Origin: Arachis hypogaea
Taxonomy: Eukaryota; Streptophyta; Magnoliopsida; Fabales; Fabaceae
Direction: 5' to 3'
Length of the DNA: 64,000 nt
Assembly: GCF_003086295.3 (NCBI RefSeq)
Contig: NC_092048.1
Coordinates: 40,672,425-40,736,424 of the forward strand
Shown here: in pieces, positions 36,774 to 48,053 of the stretch
How the letters are laid out: each line of letters begins with the position of its first letter
Position numbering within the stretch: the first letter of the stretch is position 1
Notes under the pieces: model-generated
Seen by the model: the letters and a program-made list of their open reading frames with translations, nothing else
The model's database searches: none
Told to the model about the DNA's origin: nothing
Made by a program: the position numbers and the translations under genes

Positions 36774-36945
36774 GGTATTAAACGCCAGTAAGAAAGTCCC
36801 TACTGGGGGTTCAACGCCCAAAGAGGAGCCATCATTGGCATTGAACGCCAGTAAGGGAGTCCCTACTGGGCGTTCAACGCCCAAGGAAGAGTCATCATTG
36901 GTGTTGAACGCCAGTAATGGGGCAGTAGGGCATTGAACGCCCACT
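36774..36945 (+). repeat. 63-bp tandem repeat (three copies) with AACGCC...GGCGTT palindromic arms
   Basis: Copies begin at 36774, 36837 and 36900. Each starts with a TTGAACGCCAGTAA-like arm and carries a GGGCGTTCAACGCCCA arm. The 63-bp period equals 21 codons. Confidence 0.85.
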
Positions 36946-36965
36946 AAAAACTTCCTCTTGCAGAA

Positions 36966-37967
36966 ATGAAGGCAACTAAGTCTCATGAGGAGACCATAAA
37001 AGTTCCATTGAATACCTTGTTACAAATTATAGATTATGAAGATCACTCCTCCTCTGATGAGGAAGAGGAAATTAGGGAAGAGCAATTTGCTCGGTACCTA
37101 GGAGTTCTCATGAAGCTGAATGCCAAGTTATTTGGAACAGAGACACTGGAGGAAGAACCTCCAGTGCTCATCAAGGAACTCAATACCTTGGTTCAAAAGA
37201 AATTGCCTAAAACGCTGCCAGATCCCGGACGCTTCCTAATTCCTTGCACCATAGGCACCATTACCTTTGAGAAGGCTCTGTGTGACCTAGGGTCAAGCAT
37301 AAACCTCATGCTTCTCTCTGTAATGGAGAAATTGGAAATCTTTGAGGTACAAGCTACAAAAATCTCACTAGAGATGGTAGACAAGTCAATGAAAAAGGCA
37401 TATGGTCTGGTAGATGATGTCTTAGTAAAAGTTGAGAACCTTTACATCCCTGCAGATTTTATAATCTTGGATACTGGAGAGGACGAGGATGAATCTATCA
37501 TCCTTGGAAGACCTTTCCTAGTCACTGCCAATGCCATCATTGATGTAGCAAAAGGAAAGCTAGTCCTGCAATTGCAGGAGGACTGTATCTTACTCAAGAT
37601 ACCTAACCCTAATTCTCCCTCTGACAAAAGAGAGACAATTGTGCAACACTTAGTGTTCCAACCATCTTTCTCAGTGCAAGGCTATACAGAATCCCCAGAC
37701 ACCAATTCTAAGTTTGGTGTTGGGAGGTCATCTTCAAGCACTGAGAATAAAGGTACTAAGAAGAAGGTACCTAAAGGCTGGAGGGACAAAAAAATCCCCA
37801 CTGAAGGCCTCTCACCTGGCATGAGAGTTGTCTTCACTGACAATCCAGTTATTCCACATACTGTGAACAAGATCCTGTCTCAAGAACATGTGGAGCTCAT
37901 CCATGAGAGAACAGACAAGAAGTTCACTGTAAGGGGCAAAATTCTGAGCCCCTATCCATCTCTGTAA
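36966..37967 (+). CDS. Protease-containing ORF of E4 with unrelated C-terminal tail
   Basis: An open 333-residue frame. Residues 1-75 are acidic. Residues 85-200 are a retropepsin-like aspartic protease: CTIGTITFEKALCDLGSSIN with the catalytic Asp, then DDVLVKVENLYIPADFIILD and IILGRPFL. The C-terminal 120 residues (KVPKGWRDKKIPTEGLSPG, ELIHERTDKKFTVRGKIL) match no enzyme I know and take the place where RT would begin. A PPT-like CTAAGTTTGGTGTTGGGAGG lies inside the frame at 37708. The ORF is intact, the longest open enzyme-type ORF in the window. Start at the first ATG. Confidence 0.75.
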   Translation: MKATKSHEETIKVPLNTLLQIIDYEDHSSSDEEEEIREEQFARYLGVLMKLNAKLFGTETLEEEPPVLIKELNTLVQKKLPKTLPDPGRFLIPCTIGTITFEKALCDLGSSINLMLLSVMEKLEIFEVQATKISLEMVDKSMKKAYGLVDDVLVKVENLYIPADFIILDTGEDEDESIILGRPFLVTANAIIDVAKGKLVLQLQEDCILLKIPNPNSPSDKRETIVQHLVFQPSFSVQGYTESPDTNSKFGVGRSSSSTENKGTKKKVPKGWRDKKIPTEGLSPGMRVVFTDNPVIPHTVNKILSQEHVELIHERTDKKFTVRGKILSPYPSL

Positions 37968-38006
37968 GGAGCTAACCGTCAAGCTAGTGATGTTAAAGAA
38001 GCGCTT

Positions 38007-38024
38007 GTTAGGAGGCAACCCAAC
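38007..38024 (+). other. Conserved hairpin after the E4 ORF
   Basis: GTTAGG-AGGCAA-CCCAAC, 40 nt after the stop codon. Five of six pairs form; one A-C mismatch is a likely G to A change. Confidence 0.75.
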
Positions 38025-40421
38025 CATAATTAGTTATTTCTGTTTTTCTTTAAGTTTATTTTACATAATTATTTCTTTAAGTTTGTGATCATGTGCAGTA
38101 GTTAGAACAGGAACAGAGACAGTCAGAACTTGAAACAGAACACCCTGGAGCAGATACCTTGCTGGCATTGAACGCTAGACAAGGAGGTGATACACTACTA
38201 TTTTATGATATATTTTGGATTGAATTGAGTGGGTTTTGTCAACTTCTCTCACACTTATTCATGTAAATTGCATGTATTTCATTTTCTTCCTAATTTTGTG
38301 CTATGATTGAAAACATGCTTCCTAGGCCTTAAAATTATTAATTTTTAATTCTTCTTTGTACCATTTGATGTTGTGATGTGTTTGTTAAGTGTTTTTAGGT
38401 TTACAGGGCATGAATGGCTTAAAGGATGAAGATGAAGCATGTTAAAGTGGAAGAAACACAAGAAACTAAGGAGCTGAGAAGTGAGGAGCGACGCACACGC
38501 ATGGCTAACACGTGCGCATGATGTGGAGCATCTTACAGCGACGCGTACGCGTGACAGAGCGTCACATGCTGCACTTAACAGAACTCGCTAGGGTAATTTC
38601 TGGGCTGATTTGGACCCAGTTTCAAGCCCAAAAACACATACTAGAGGCAGGGGGCAAGCTGAGACTGAACACACTTCACTTTCACTTTAGTTTTAAGTTT
38701 TAGTTTTGAATTCTAGGGAGAGAAATAACTACTTTTCTCTAGGGTTTTGATTTCTTAGTTTTGCCTTGGATTGGATCTTGAGAGAGCTGCTACTACCTTC
38801 TATTAAAGTCATCATCTCTATAGTTTGCTTCTCCAATAACTCAATTACTCTTTTTCATTTAATTGTTTTGAGTTCATGTTTGGATATTGTTATTTTTGAA
38901 TTTTATTAATGCAGTAAAGTATTTTTGTATTTATTTCTATTGCTTGTTTGATTCGTATTGATTATCATTTGTGCCAGTTTTAATTTAATTAATTTCTCAA
39001 AATTACCATGTCTTTTATTTATTCTTATTATATGTTATTGAAAATGGCATTCATGTTAATGACTTAAAGCTCTCAACTTGGCTTAGGGGTTGATTAATTG
39101 GGATCCCTTGAGTTGTGATACTCAAGTGTTGATCTGTAATTGGAAATTGCTGGCTAACTCAATTTTCACCAACTCTAGTCCTTCCCTATGAAGTGACTAG
39201 GACTTGTGAATCAGAGTTAGTGACAACCACTTGACTTTCCTTCAATTGTTAGAGGATAACTAAGTGAAAGCAATGAACCTTTACTATCATACTTGGGAAA
39301 GACAACAAGGATAGAAACCCCAATTATCTCCCCTAACCAAGGCCTTTTATTTCAAATACATAACATCTCTTGTTATTTGCTCATTGCGTTAATTTCTAGT
39401 TATTTATTTTTCCATTCTCAACCTCAAAAATATTCGGAAAAACCCTGATCAATAAATTGCACCATTGTGTCAACTCTTAGGGAAACGACCCGGGATTCTA
39501 CTTCCGGTTATTTATTTTTATTAACTGTGACATGATGAGTCCATATTTTTCGATATATTTTGACTTGATTTGGATGGATTCTAGCACATGAACTCACACT
39601 TAAGCACCCAAATAGCATACTTTTGTGTTTAATCCCTGATTTGATCTTAAATGTAAAAACATGCGTTTTAATGCTTAGATTAGTGATTTTTAATTCCACT
39701 TTTATGTCATTCGATGTCGTGATATGGTTTGTGAGTGATTTCAGACCTTGGAGGCAAGAATGGATGGGCAAAAGCGGAAGAAAGCATGTACAAGGGAGAA
39801 AACAGGAAGAAAACAAGAAAAGCACACACTGCGAAGTATGTGTGCGCATAGCCCTGCGTGCGCGCGCACAAGCAAAAATTTCCATGTGTGTGTACGCATG
39901 AGCACTTGTGCGTACGCACAGGTCAATTTTTAGCCGAGTGTGCAGACGCACACATCTGTGCATCCGCACAGGTCCCTGCACATGATTTCATTAATGAAAC
40001 ACGTGCTGTGCGAATTTGGAGGCCCTTGCTCATTTTTGGAAGGCTGAAATGCTATTTTGGAGTGCTATATAAAGGAGACTTTAACACTTATCAAAGGGGG
40101 AAGCATTGAAGCATAATTTTTACATATTTTTGCATAGTAATTAGGAGTAGGAGTAGTGTAGAGTAGAGAGCTCTCCTAGGGTTTATCAATTTCCATTGTA
40201 GCATTTTATAACAAGCTTGATTTTGAATTTACTTCTTCAATTGTAAGTACTCTCAATTTCCTCTTTAATTAAAGCAATTTTACTTTCACTTCCTTTTGGT
40301 TCAAGTTACCTTGTTCATATTTGCAATTTTGTGTTACTTGAAGTTTTGATTAATGAAATTTATGTTTCATGCTTCCTTTATGTTTGATTGCTTGTTTATA
40401 TTTGGTTTTGTTGATAGTTGG

Positions 40422-42812
40422 TGATGAACCGAATTCATACCCCATTATAAAATTTGTGAATCCGTTCTTTTGGCAAGCGCACCAAAATTATCGTCAAGTA
40501 ATAACCCACAGTGGAGTGGGATCATATCCACAGAGATTGATAGATTTGAACAATTTTAATCAATTGGTGAATTAGTCAAGCTAAGCAGAATAGATTGTGA
40601 TTACAGAATTATAAATGTGCAGAAATATAAATGACTCAAAAGTAAAGAAAAGTAGTAAATAGCAGAATTGAAAATGGCAACAAAAATAAAGACCAGAAAC
40701 TTAAATGACTTAATTGTAAATGGGAATGGGGAATTGCAGAATGTAAAGAAAGCTATAAAGAAAGTGGAAGATAAGAATGGGGGAATTCATTGAGATTAGG
40801 AGATGTTGTCTCTTTGGATTAAATCTAGCTCATATCCTCTTCAATCATGCAACTCATTGACCTCTTGGCAATCATGATTGATTGAGCCCCATTCCCTTGG
40901 TGACTCAATCTCTTAGATCTTGATCAATAGCCAATTCCTTGGCCTAATTGCTCATGAAGAGAGATATGCTTGGTCCCTGATTATACCACACATCATCATA
41001 GGTCCAAGTAGAGGGAGGATTTTATGTCACCATATCCAAACACCAAAACCCAGATCCTACTCAAGTGTGAGAAGGGATTTCTAGCATGATTTCATGTTTC
41101 CTTTTCCAAAGTTCCCATGAAACCCATTTTGCATTCAACCCCTTTTCCAAGGTGATTGAACACTAGCATGAAGAACGAAATTTCTTCTAGCAAATCAAAG
41201 AGAAGATGAAGAGAAGAAGAAATTCACTATCATTAATCCATCAAGTACAACAGAGCTCCCTCTCTCAATGAGAGGGAATTTAGCTACTCATAGCTCAAGA
41301 AAAAGTAAAAGATGGAAAAAGTGAATCTAACTATGCTTCCACTAATAGCTCAACTGCTTAACCCCTTCTTCAGTACTTCCAAGGGGGTATTTATACTACT
41401 CCTAGCACTAGCAAATTAAAAAAAAATACAAAAGTGAAAGTAAAATTACATTTTGGAGGGAAAATAAACTCATAAACGTGATCTCACAGCTGGCGTGTGA
41501 TTGGCGCTTCAGTGGCATGCCACGCCTTACTCTGATTCTGCCTTGGTGTGCCACGCCCAATCCTCAAGTGGCACGCCTCCCTTCACTGACCACCCTGGCG
41601 TGCCACGCCTTCGAGCCCAAGTGGCACGCCCATGCCTTTTTAAAGATTTGGATAGCCTGGCGTGCCACGCCTTCGAGCCCAAGTGGCACGCCCAGGCCTT
41701 TTTAAAGATTTGGATAGCCTGGCGTGCCACGCCTTCAAGCCCAAGTGGCACGCCCAGGCATTTTTAGCTTCTGGAAATTTGAACTAGCGTGGCACGCCCA
41801 GGGTTTGGCATGCCACGCCCATGCTATGTGCTTGATCTATCTCTCTGGAAAGTTGTATTAATGTGGCACGCCCAGGGCTTGGCGTGCCACGCCCTTCATG
41901 TGCTTGACTTCTCTGCTTGGCGTGCCACGCCCAAAACTCAAGTGGCACGCCCAGGTCTTCTCTTGGGTGATTGGTGATGATGGTGTGCCACGCCTGAGAC
42001 TCAAGTGGCACGCCCAAGTGATTTTTAAAGCTGGCGTGCCACGCCTTCGATACCAAGTGGCACGCCCATATGGTTGGCCTTGTTTTTTCCTCTCTGGAAA
42101 ATATAACCAGCGTGCCATGCCCATCATTTGCCTTGGTTCTAGTAGCTGGCGTGCCACGCCTAGCATTCAAGTGGCACGCCCAGTTGCGAATCTTGAGCTG
42201 GCGTGCCACGCCTTCGACACCAAGTGGCATGCCCAGCCTTTACTTTGGCCTTCTTTGTACCTTGGCGTGCCACGCCCAGATGCTCAAGTGGCACACCCAA
42301 GTAAGGGTGGAAGCTTGGCGTGCCACGCCTTATTGCTCAAGTGGCACGCCCAGCCTTTTTAGCCTCCAACTTTCTCTCTGGAATTTTGTACCAGCGTGCC
42401 ACGCCAAGCTGCTCAAGTGGCACGCCCATTCATTTGTGTCCTTCTTAGCTTGGCGTGCCATGCTTGGTTCCTCAAGTGGCACGCCTAAGTGATTTTAGAG
42501 CTGGCGTGCCACGCCCAGCCTGGCGTGCCACGCCCCTTTGGTAGCCTTCATTGTTGCTCTCTGGAAAGTTGTACTGGCGTGCCACGCCAGTGCAATTTTG
42601 TGGCGTTTTCTTTAAGTGGTACGCCCAGCTTGTTTTGTTGTTTTCTTCCCCCTTTTGATATCTTTTTCACCTGAAATTCAGCACAAACTCATTTCAAAGC
42701 AATGTACTATAATGTTCATCAATTAATGCATGAATTGCAATGATCTAATGAGATTATACCCTTTTATGGTCTTTTTTATGCAAGAAAAAAGGGTAGATGA
42801 TGCAAGTCATCA
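40422..42812 (-). mobile_element. Solo LTR B (2391 bp), TSD gttgg
   Basis: On the - strand it starts TGATGACTTGCATCATC and ends GGTTCATCA. GTTGG at 40417-40421 is repeated at 42813-42817. It is the deepest insertion of the nest and contains the GGCGTGCCACGCC array. Confidence 0.93.
41490..42625. repeat. Array of GGCGTGCCACGCC palindromes (more than 20)
   Basis: The alternating cores GGCGTGCCACGCC and AAGTGGCACGCCCA recur at irregular 20-90 bp spacing over 1.1 kb. The ORFs read through it give repeated peptides and are not genes. Confidence 0.92.
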
Positions 42813-43640
42813 GTTGGTTATAGTTTGCCATTTTACTTTGCAATTTTTCATGTTTTACTTTTATGCATACAAGGTGTTTGTGAAAATGCCAACTCTAGAT
42901 TTTGAGTAGATTTTCCCACCTTGGCTTGTGGTTTGAGTTCCTAGGATACTAGAGTCATAATGTCTGACATTTAGTGATAATTCTTGGGTAGTTAGTTGAC
43001 TCTTGTTTCCATTGACGCTAGCCTTTTATCAACTAGTTTGGTAAGTTGGTTAGGACTTATGGATTAAGGTCAATTATGCTTGCTTGACTTACTCCTCGAT
43101 GGTTGGGGTTGACTAGGCGAGAGTGACTCATCATAATTACCATAGTTGTGGTTATGGCAATGATAGGATTCCTTGGATACTCATTCCCAAGTCAAGGCTC
43201 TTTATTGCGTTTATAGCATTTTTACTAGTTTTGATCCTATTTACCTTTGCTTGCATTAATTTCCAATTTTGATCTTTTCTTAGTTCTTTTATTACTTAGT
43301 TCTTTTAATCTTTAGTTCTTTGATTACAAAACCCCTTTTGTTCTCTTAACAACCGAAAGCGTAACATTTCATTTACATTCCTAGGAAGAACGACCTGAGG
43401 TTGAAAGACTCTCGGTTTAGATTAGAAATTGTAAACTTTGATCGAGTGTTACTTGTTGGTTGAGAACTATACTTGCAACGAGGTTATTTCTCCTTTACTG
43501 AGAAGGAATTCTCAATTGACGGATTCGCTCACATCATGACACAATTTAAATTGATAGTGGGAATTTCGTCGGTTAAAACTGTACTTGCAACGCTGTTTTA
43601 TAAGAAATTCTTAACCGACATTTTTCTACCCATCAATTTT

Positions 43641-43660
43641 TGGCGCCGTTGCCGGGGAGT
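43641..43660 (+). other. Primer binding site of A5
   Basis: TGGCGCCGTTGCCGGGGAGT, five bases after the LTR end; the cleanest PBS in the window. Confidence 0.92.
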
Positions 43661-43835
43661 TGCATATGTGTGCTAAATTATTGGTTGGTGTAAATATTTT
43701 TATATTTACATAATTGCATTTTTTTATTTTATTTTATTTTATTTTTTATTGGTGTGTTTTTTGTTTATTAGTAGTAATTATTATTTATTTTTCTTAGTAT
43801 ATTGTATTACCATGAGCTCTATTTTCTTGCATTGA

Positions 43836-45714
43836 ATGATGCGTTCATTACCGAATCCAAGCCTATCCGCATTTGATCTTGAGATTAAAAAGACTATTTC
43901 ACGTATTAGGCGAGCTCGGCGTCGATTAGCCTCTGAGGGTGGTGAAGGGGTTTCGCCCAATTCACCAGTCTTATCTGAGGTTGAGTCTGAAGCGTTATTT
44001 GAGCAAGAAACTAGTTCCTCTCCTACTAATTCCATTGACGTCTCTTCTGTTGATTTAAGTGCAGATACTATGGCAGCTCCAAGAAGAATTACTCTCAAGG
44101 AAGCAGGAGCTCTGGATTTTACACTACAACCATATCAAGCGCGTCATCCGAATTTGACTGCTAATTTTGAACTGAAGACCGCATTGATTAATCTACTGCC
44201 TAAATTCCATGATTTACCTGCTCAAGAGCCTATCAAGCACCTTAGAGATTTTCAGACAGCTTGTTCAACTACTAGGCGGCATGGTGCGGATGAGACTGCC
44301 GTTTGGCTATATGCCTTCCCATTTTCTCTTGAGGGAAAGGCAAAGGAGTTGTTCTACACTCAACCGGAAGCTGTTGTTACTAATTGGGATCTGCTTAGAA
44401 GGGAATTCTTGGACAAGTTCTTTCCAGCAGAGGTTACAAATAGATTGAGAAAGGAAATTTCCTGTATCATCCATGGTGAATCAGAGACTCTCTATGAGTA
44501 CTGGAAACACTTCAAGAATCTCCTCAACTCATACCCCATCACATGATTGACCAGTTAGTGTTGATTAGCTACTTCTGCCAAGGTATGAAGCCTCGAGACA
44601 AGACCCTCTTGGATGCTGCAAGTAATGGCTCTCTGACAAAGTACAAGATGGCGACAGAAGCGTGGCAACTGATCAGTGATCTAGCTGAGTCTACCCAAAA
44701 TGCAAGGCAAAGGAATAATCATCCCAAGGCTGTTGTAGAAGTTTCTTCTAGTAGTGAGATCGCTGCTCTTACCAAGACTCTGGGAGAGATGACCAATATA
44801 CTCAAGCAGCTCCAGCTCAATCAACAATAACCTTCGCCTCCTCCACAGTAACAATGTCAACAATTAGTCCCTCAAAGAGTGTGTGAAATATGCGCTTGCT
44901 ATTCTCACTACACTGATGAATGTCCACAACTCCAAGAGAACAACACCTTGGCGGCTACCAATGTTTATTACAATCGTCCGAATCAAGGGTACTATCAACA
45001 AGGTGGTAATTATAATCAAGGTGGTAACCACAACCAAGGTTGGCAAGACAATCCCAACCAAGGATGGAGAGACAACTACAACCAAGGAGACAAAGACAAT
45101 GGTGGAAATCAAAGGTAGAACAACAACTATCAACAAAATCGGTATCAATAAAACCCTCCATACCAATAGCAAAACTAAGGCCAAAGATACCAACCACCTC
45201 ACCAAAGGCAAGCCCAAGCACCTCAACTCAACCAAACACAAGCCCCTCAAATTATCTACCCTCCTTCTTCCTCCAATGATGAGATGCTTCGCTCTCTTAT
45301 GCAAGGACAAAAAGAGTTTCAAGCCACAGTTGCCTCTAGCATCACCAGTCTTACCTCCAATCTACAAGCTCTTATATCCCGTATGTACCCGTCCTCTACC
45401 TCTAACAATCAACCTTCAAGCTCTAGTACACTTTCCTCTCAACCTTTACCTAACCCCAATGGTGGAATCAATGCCATCACTTGAGGTCCGGTACTACATT
45501 GCAAGAGAGGAGTCCCGAGGAGCCAAGCTCAAGAGAAGACATTCAAGATGAAGACGTTGTTGATGTAGAAGATGTTGAAGAAGAGGATGAGGTACAAGAT
45601 GCGGTTGAAGAAGAAGTTGCTCAACCAAGGAATGGAATATCTAAGGAAGACAATGTTGTGAAAGAGGCTATTCCCATTCCTTTTTCACACCTTGCTAGGA
45701 GGACTAAAAAATAA
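43836..45714 (+). pseudogene. gag: gag of A5, frameshifted with stops
   Basis: Same architecture as A3 gag: basic N-terminus (ISRIRRARRRLASEGG), a MAAPRRITLKEAGALDFTLQ block, the capsid (FELKTALINLLPKFHDLP, FLDKFFPAEVTNRLRKEI), zinc knuckle CEICACYSHYTDEC at about 44887-44928, Gly/Gln/Asn repeats (YNQGGNHNQGWQD) and an acidic tail. A frameshift lies near 44543. Stops follow at 44828, 45116 and later, and a one-base deletion near 45480 changes frame again. TAG-type breaks run to 45712-45714, just before protease. Confidence 0.85.
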
Positions 45715-46133
45715 GTGGAGCTAGATCCCAAGATGGTGGAGATCTTCAAAAAGATTGAGGTAACTATTCCCCTTTTTGATGCTATTTGCCAGGTTCCTAA
45801 ATACATGAATAAGGAAAGGATTCATGATTTAGAAGCTATTCCTTTGGGTAGCTCGATTTCTGCTCCTATGGGTGCTATACCGGAGAAATGTGGTGATCCT
45901 GGTCCTTGTATGGTTACTTGCACTATAGGGGGTGTATAGTTTGTTGACTGCATGTGTGATTTAGGTGCATGTGTTAGTATTATGCCATTATCTGTATATG
46001 ATGCTTTAAAGTTTCCACCGTTGAAAAGGTCGGCAGCCCGTTTTGTTTTGGCAGATAAGAGCATAATCTCAATGGTTGGCATTGCGGAAGACGTCTTGGT
46101 GAGCATTAAGGGGTTGAATTTTCCTATTACATC
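45715..46133 (+). pseudogene. Truncated protease of A5, fused to RNase H by deletion
   Basis: The pre-protease stretch KYMNKERIHDLEAIPLGSS and the active-site block CDLGACVSIMPLSVYDALK (catalytic Asp present) are clear. A TAG stop lies at 45937-45939. The match to A3 protease stops after SIKGLNFP, near 46130. The next bases already align to the RNase H region of A3 (28355). The second half of protease and the whole RT are therefore gone. Confidence 0.85.
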
Positions 46134-46616
46134 TACTGCAGAAGGACATAGAGTTTGACTTGAGTGAGGACTGCATGGAAGCATTTGATAAGCTGAAGAT
46201 TGCCTTGACCCAAGTTCCTATTGTGAGAGGGCCTGATTGGAGTAGGCCGTTCAAGATCATGTGTGACGCATCTAACTATGCGATAGGAGCGGCTGGCTCA
46301 GCGCGAAGGTAAGGACCCATACATTATTGCTTATGCTTCTAAAACTTTAGATGGTGCCCAGTCTAATTATACTACCACTGAAAAAGAACTTTTAGCTATT
46401 GTTTTTGCTTTGGATAAATTCCGAGCTTATTTACTTGGAACCAAGGTGGTAGTATATTCAGACCATGCAGCCTTGAAGTACTTGTTAGCTAAGAAAGAGT
46501 CTAAACCAAGGTTAATCCGTTGGATATTGTTATTGCAAGAATTTGATTTAGAGATCAAAGATAGGAGTGGTTCCCAGAATTTGGTGGCAGACCACTTGAG
46601 TTGCCTAGAACATATT
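46134..46616 (+). pseudogene. RNase H of A5
   Basis: The connection stretch and RNase H read, across a frameshift near 46290, as [29 protein letters not shown] and [18 protein letters not shown]. The Asp, Glu and Asp catalytic blocks are present. Reading from 46410 is open through to integrase. With RT removed, this RNase H has no polymerase partner. Confidence 0.82.
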
Positions 46617-47992
46617 AAAAGTGACTCCACTCCTATCAATGACGCATTTCCACTTGATAGCTTGCAAGGAATATCTGTGGTGGCTCCTTGGTATGCACCC
46701 ATAGCTAATTATTTGGTTAGTCGTACCTTTCCTCCAAATTTTTCTAAGCATCAAAAGGACAAGCTTAAAAGCGAGTCCAAGTATTACATATGGGATGACC
46801 CATATTTGTGGAGATGTGGTGCTAACAAAATAATTAGAAGGTATGTGCCACAATCCAAAATCCAGTCAATTTTAGAGGCCTGCCACTCTTCTGAGAGTGG
46901 TGGCCACTTTGGTCCTCAAAGGACTACAAGAAAAATTTTAGATGCGGATTTTGGTGGCCCACACTTTTTAATGATGCTAATGTTTTCTGTGACTCTTGCC
47001 ACCAATTCCAAAGGTTTGGAAATATATCCAAGAGGGATGAGATGTCCTAACAACTTATGTTGTTTTGTGAAATTTTTTATGTTTGGGGTATTGACTTCAC
47101 GGGTCCATTTCCAAACTCGAATGGTTTCTTATACATTTTGTTAGCTGTTGACTATGTTTCTAAATGGGTGGAAGCAATTCCTACCCGTACTGATGATACT
47201 AACATTGTTGTTTCTTTTATTAGGAATAACATTATTTGTCGCTTTTGATCATCACGAACAATCGTGAGTGATCAAGGCTCTCATTTTTGTAACGGAAGAA
47301 TGACGGGTTTGCTGAAGAAACATGGCATCATTCACAAGGTGGCGACAGCTTACCATCCCCAAACGAATGGCCAAGCCGAGGTGTCTAATAGGGAGATCAA
47401 GCGTATACTGGAGAAGATTGTCAAACCTCATAGAAGGGACTGGAGCTCTAGGCTTGGAGATGCGCTATGGGCCTATTGCACTTCTTACAAGACACCCTTC
47501 GGCATGAGTCCATTCCGCCTAGTCTACGGAAAGGCTTCTCACCTTTCGGTAGAGGTGGAATACAAAGCTTACTGGGCTGTGAAGGAATGCAACTCAGGAT
47601 TGGGAGGAGACGGGATTGAAAGAAAACTACAACTAGAGGAATTGGAGTGCCTTCGACTAGAAGCGTATGAAAACTCAAGGCTCTACAAAGAAAAGGTGAA
47701 GGCAGTCCATGACAAGAACATCAAGAGAAGAGAGTTTAGAGCTAGGGATCAAGTCCTTCTCTACAACTCAAGATTGAGGTTAATACCAGGCAAGCTGAGG
47801 TCAAGGTGGGATGGACCCTACGTGGTGAAGAAGGTGGAACCATACGGAGTTGTCCACCTAAGCCACCCCTCAAGTCCCACCTTCTTCAAAGTCAATGGTC
47901 ACCGTTTGAAGCTGTATCATAGTATGAAGGTGAAGAACAACAAGGAGCTGGAGATCTTCCTCTTGAAGGATCTAGCAAGGGAAGAGGACTGA
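46617..47992 (+). pseudogene. Integrase of A5, DDE present but frameshifted
   Basis: The zinc-binding His pair ([10 protein letters not shown]) lies before a frameshift near 46950. Reading continues in another frame with WGIDFTGPF (Asp), then a TGA at 47246-47248, then VSDQGSHF (Asp) and [10 protein letters not shown] (Glu). Positions 47264-47992 are open for 242 residues, including the C-terminal [13 protein letters not shown] and [10 protein letters not shown] blocks. The triad is complete, unlike A3, but the frame is broken. Confidence 0.87.
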
Positions 47993-48035
47993 GCTTATAG
48001 ACCGTCCAACTTAAGGATGTTAAAGAAAAGTGCTA

Positions 48036-48053
48036 GGTGGGAGGCAACCCACC
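48036..48053 (+). other. Conserved hairpin after the pol stop (A5)
   Basis: GGTGGG-AGGCAA-CCCACC, perfect stem, 44 nt after the TGA at 47990-47992. Confidence 0.87.

Larger units (their letters stand above)
32451..38187 (+). mobile_element. Gag-protease-only LTR element E4 (5' part; 3' part lost)
   Basis: LTR, PBS, T-rich leader, gag, an in-frame repeat and a protease-containing ORF are followed by the post-coding hairpin, with no RT, RNase H or integrase between. A5 then inserts at 38188. No E4 3' LTR was found to the right. The E4 LTR is related to the solo LTR at 17090. Lack of polymerase domains before the hairpin suggests it is non-autonomous by design rather than by later deletion. Confidence 0.8.
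39533..43536 (+). mobile_element. Solo LTR C (1608 bp without B), TSD tgaca
   Basis: TGATGAGTCCATATTTTTCG to CTCACATCA. TGACA at 39528-39532 is repeated at 43537-43541. GTGCGTACGCAC-type palindromes lie at 39828-39985. It is interrupted by solo LTR B. No internal region remains. Confidence 0.92.
38188..43635 (+). repeat. 5' LTR of A5, split by solo LTR C
   Basis: TGATACACTAC at 38188 to CCCATCA at 43635. Without the 4009 bp of C plus one TSD it is 1439 bp long. It carries ACGCGTACGCGT-type palindromes at 38488-38560. Confidence 0.88.

Noticed and set aside
39508..40109. ORFs on both strands rich in Cys, Arg, His and Thr
   Set aside because: They come from GTGCGTACGCAC palindromes inside solo LTR C.
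41478..42674. Many overlapping ORFs on both strands and a CRISPR-like look
   Set aside because: The ORFs are readings of the palindrome array. Spacing is irregular and the host is a plant nucleus, so it is not a CRISPR array.
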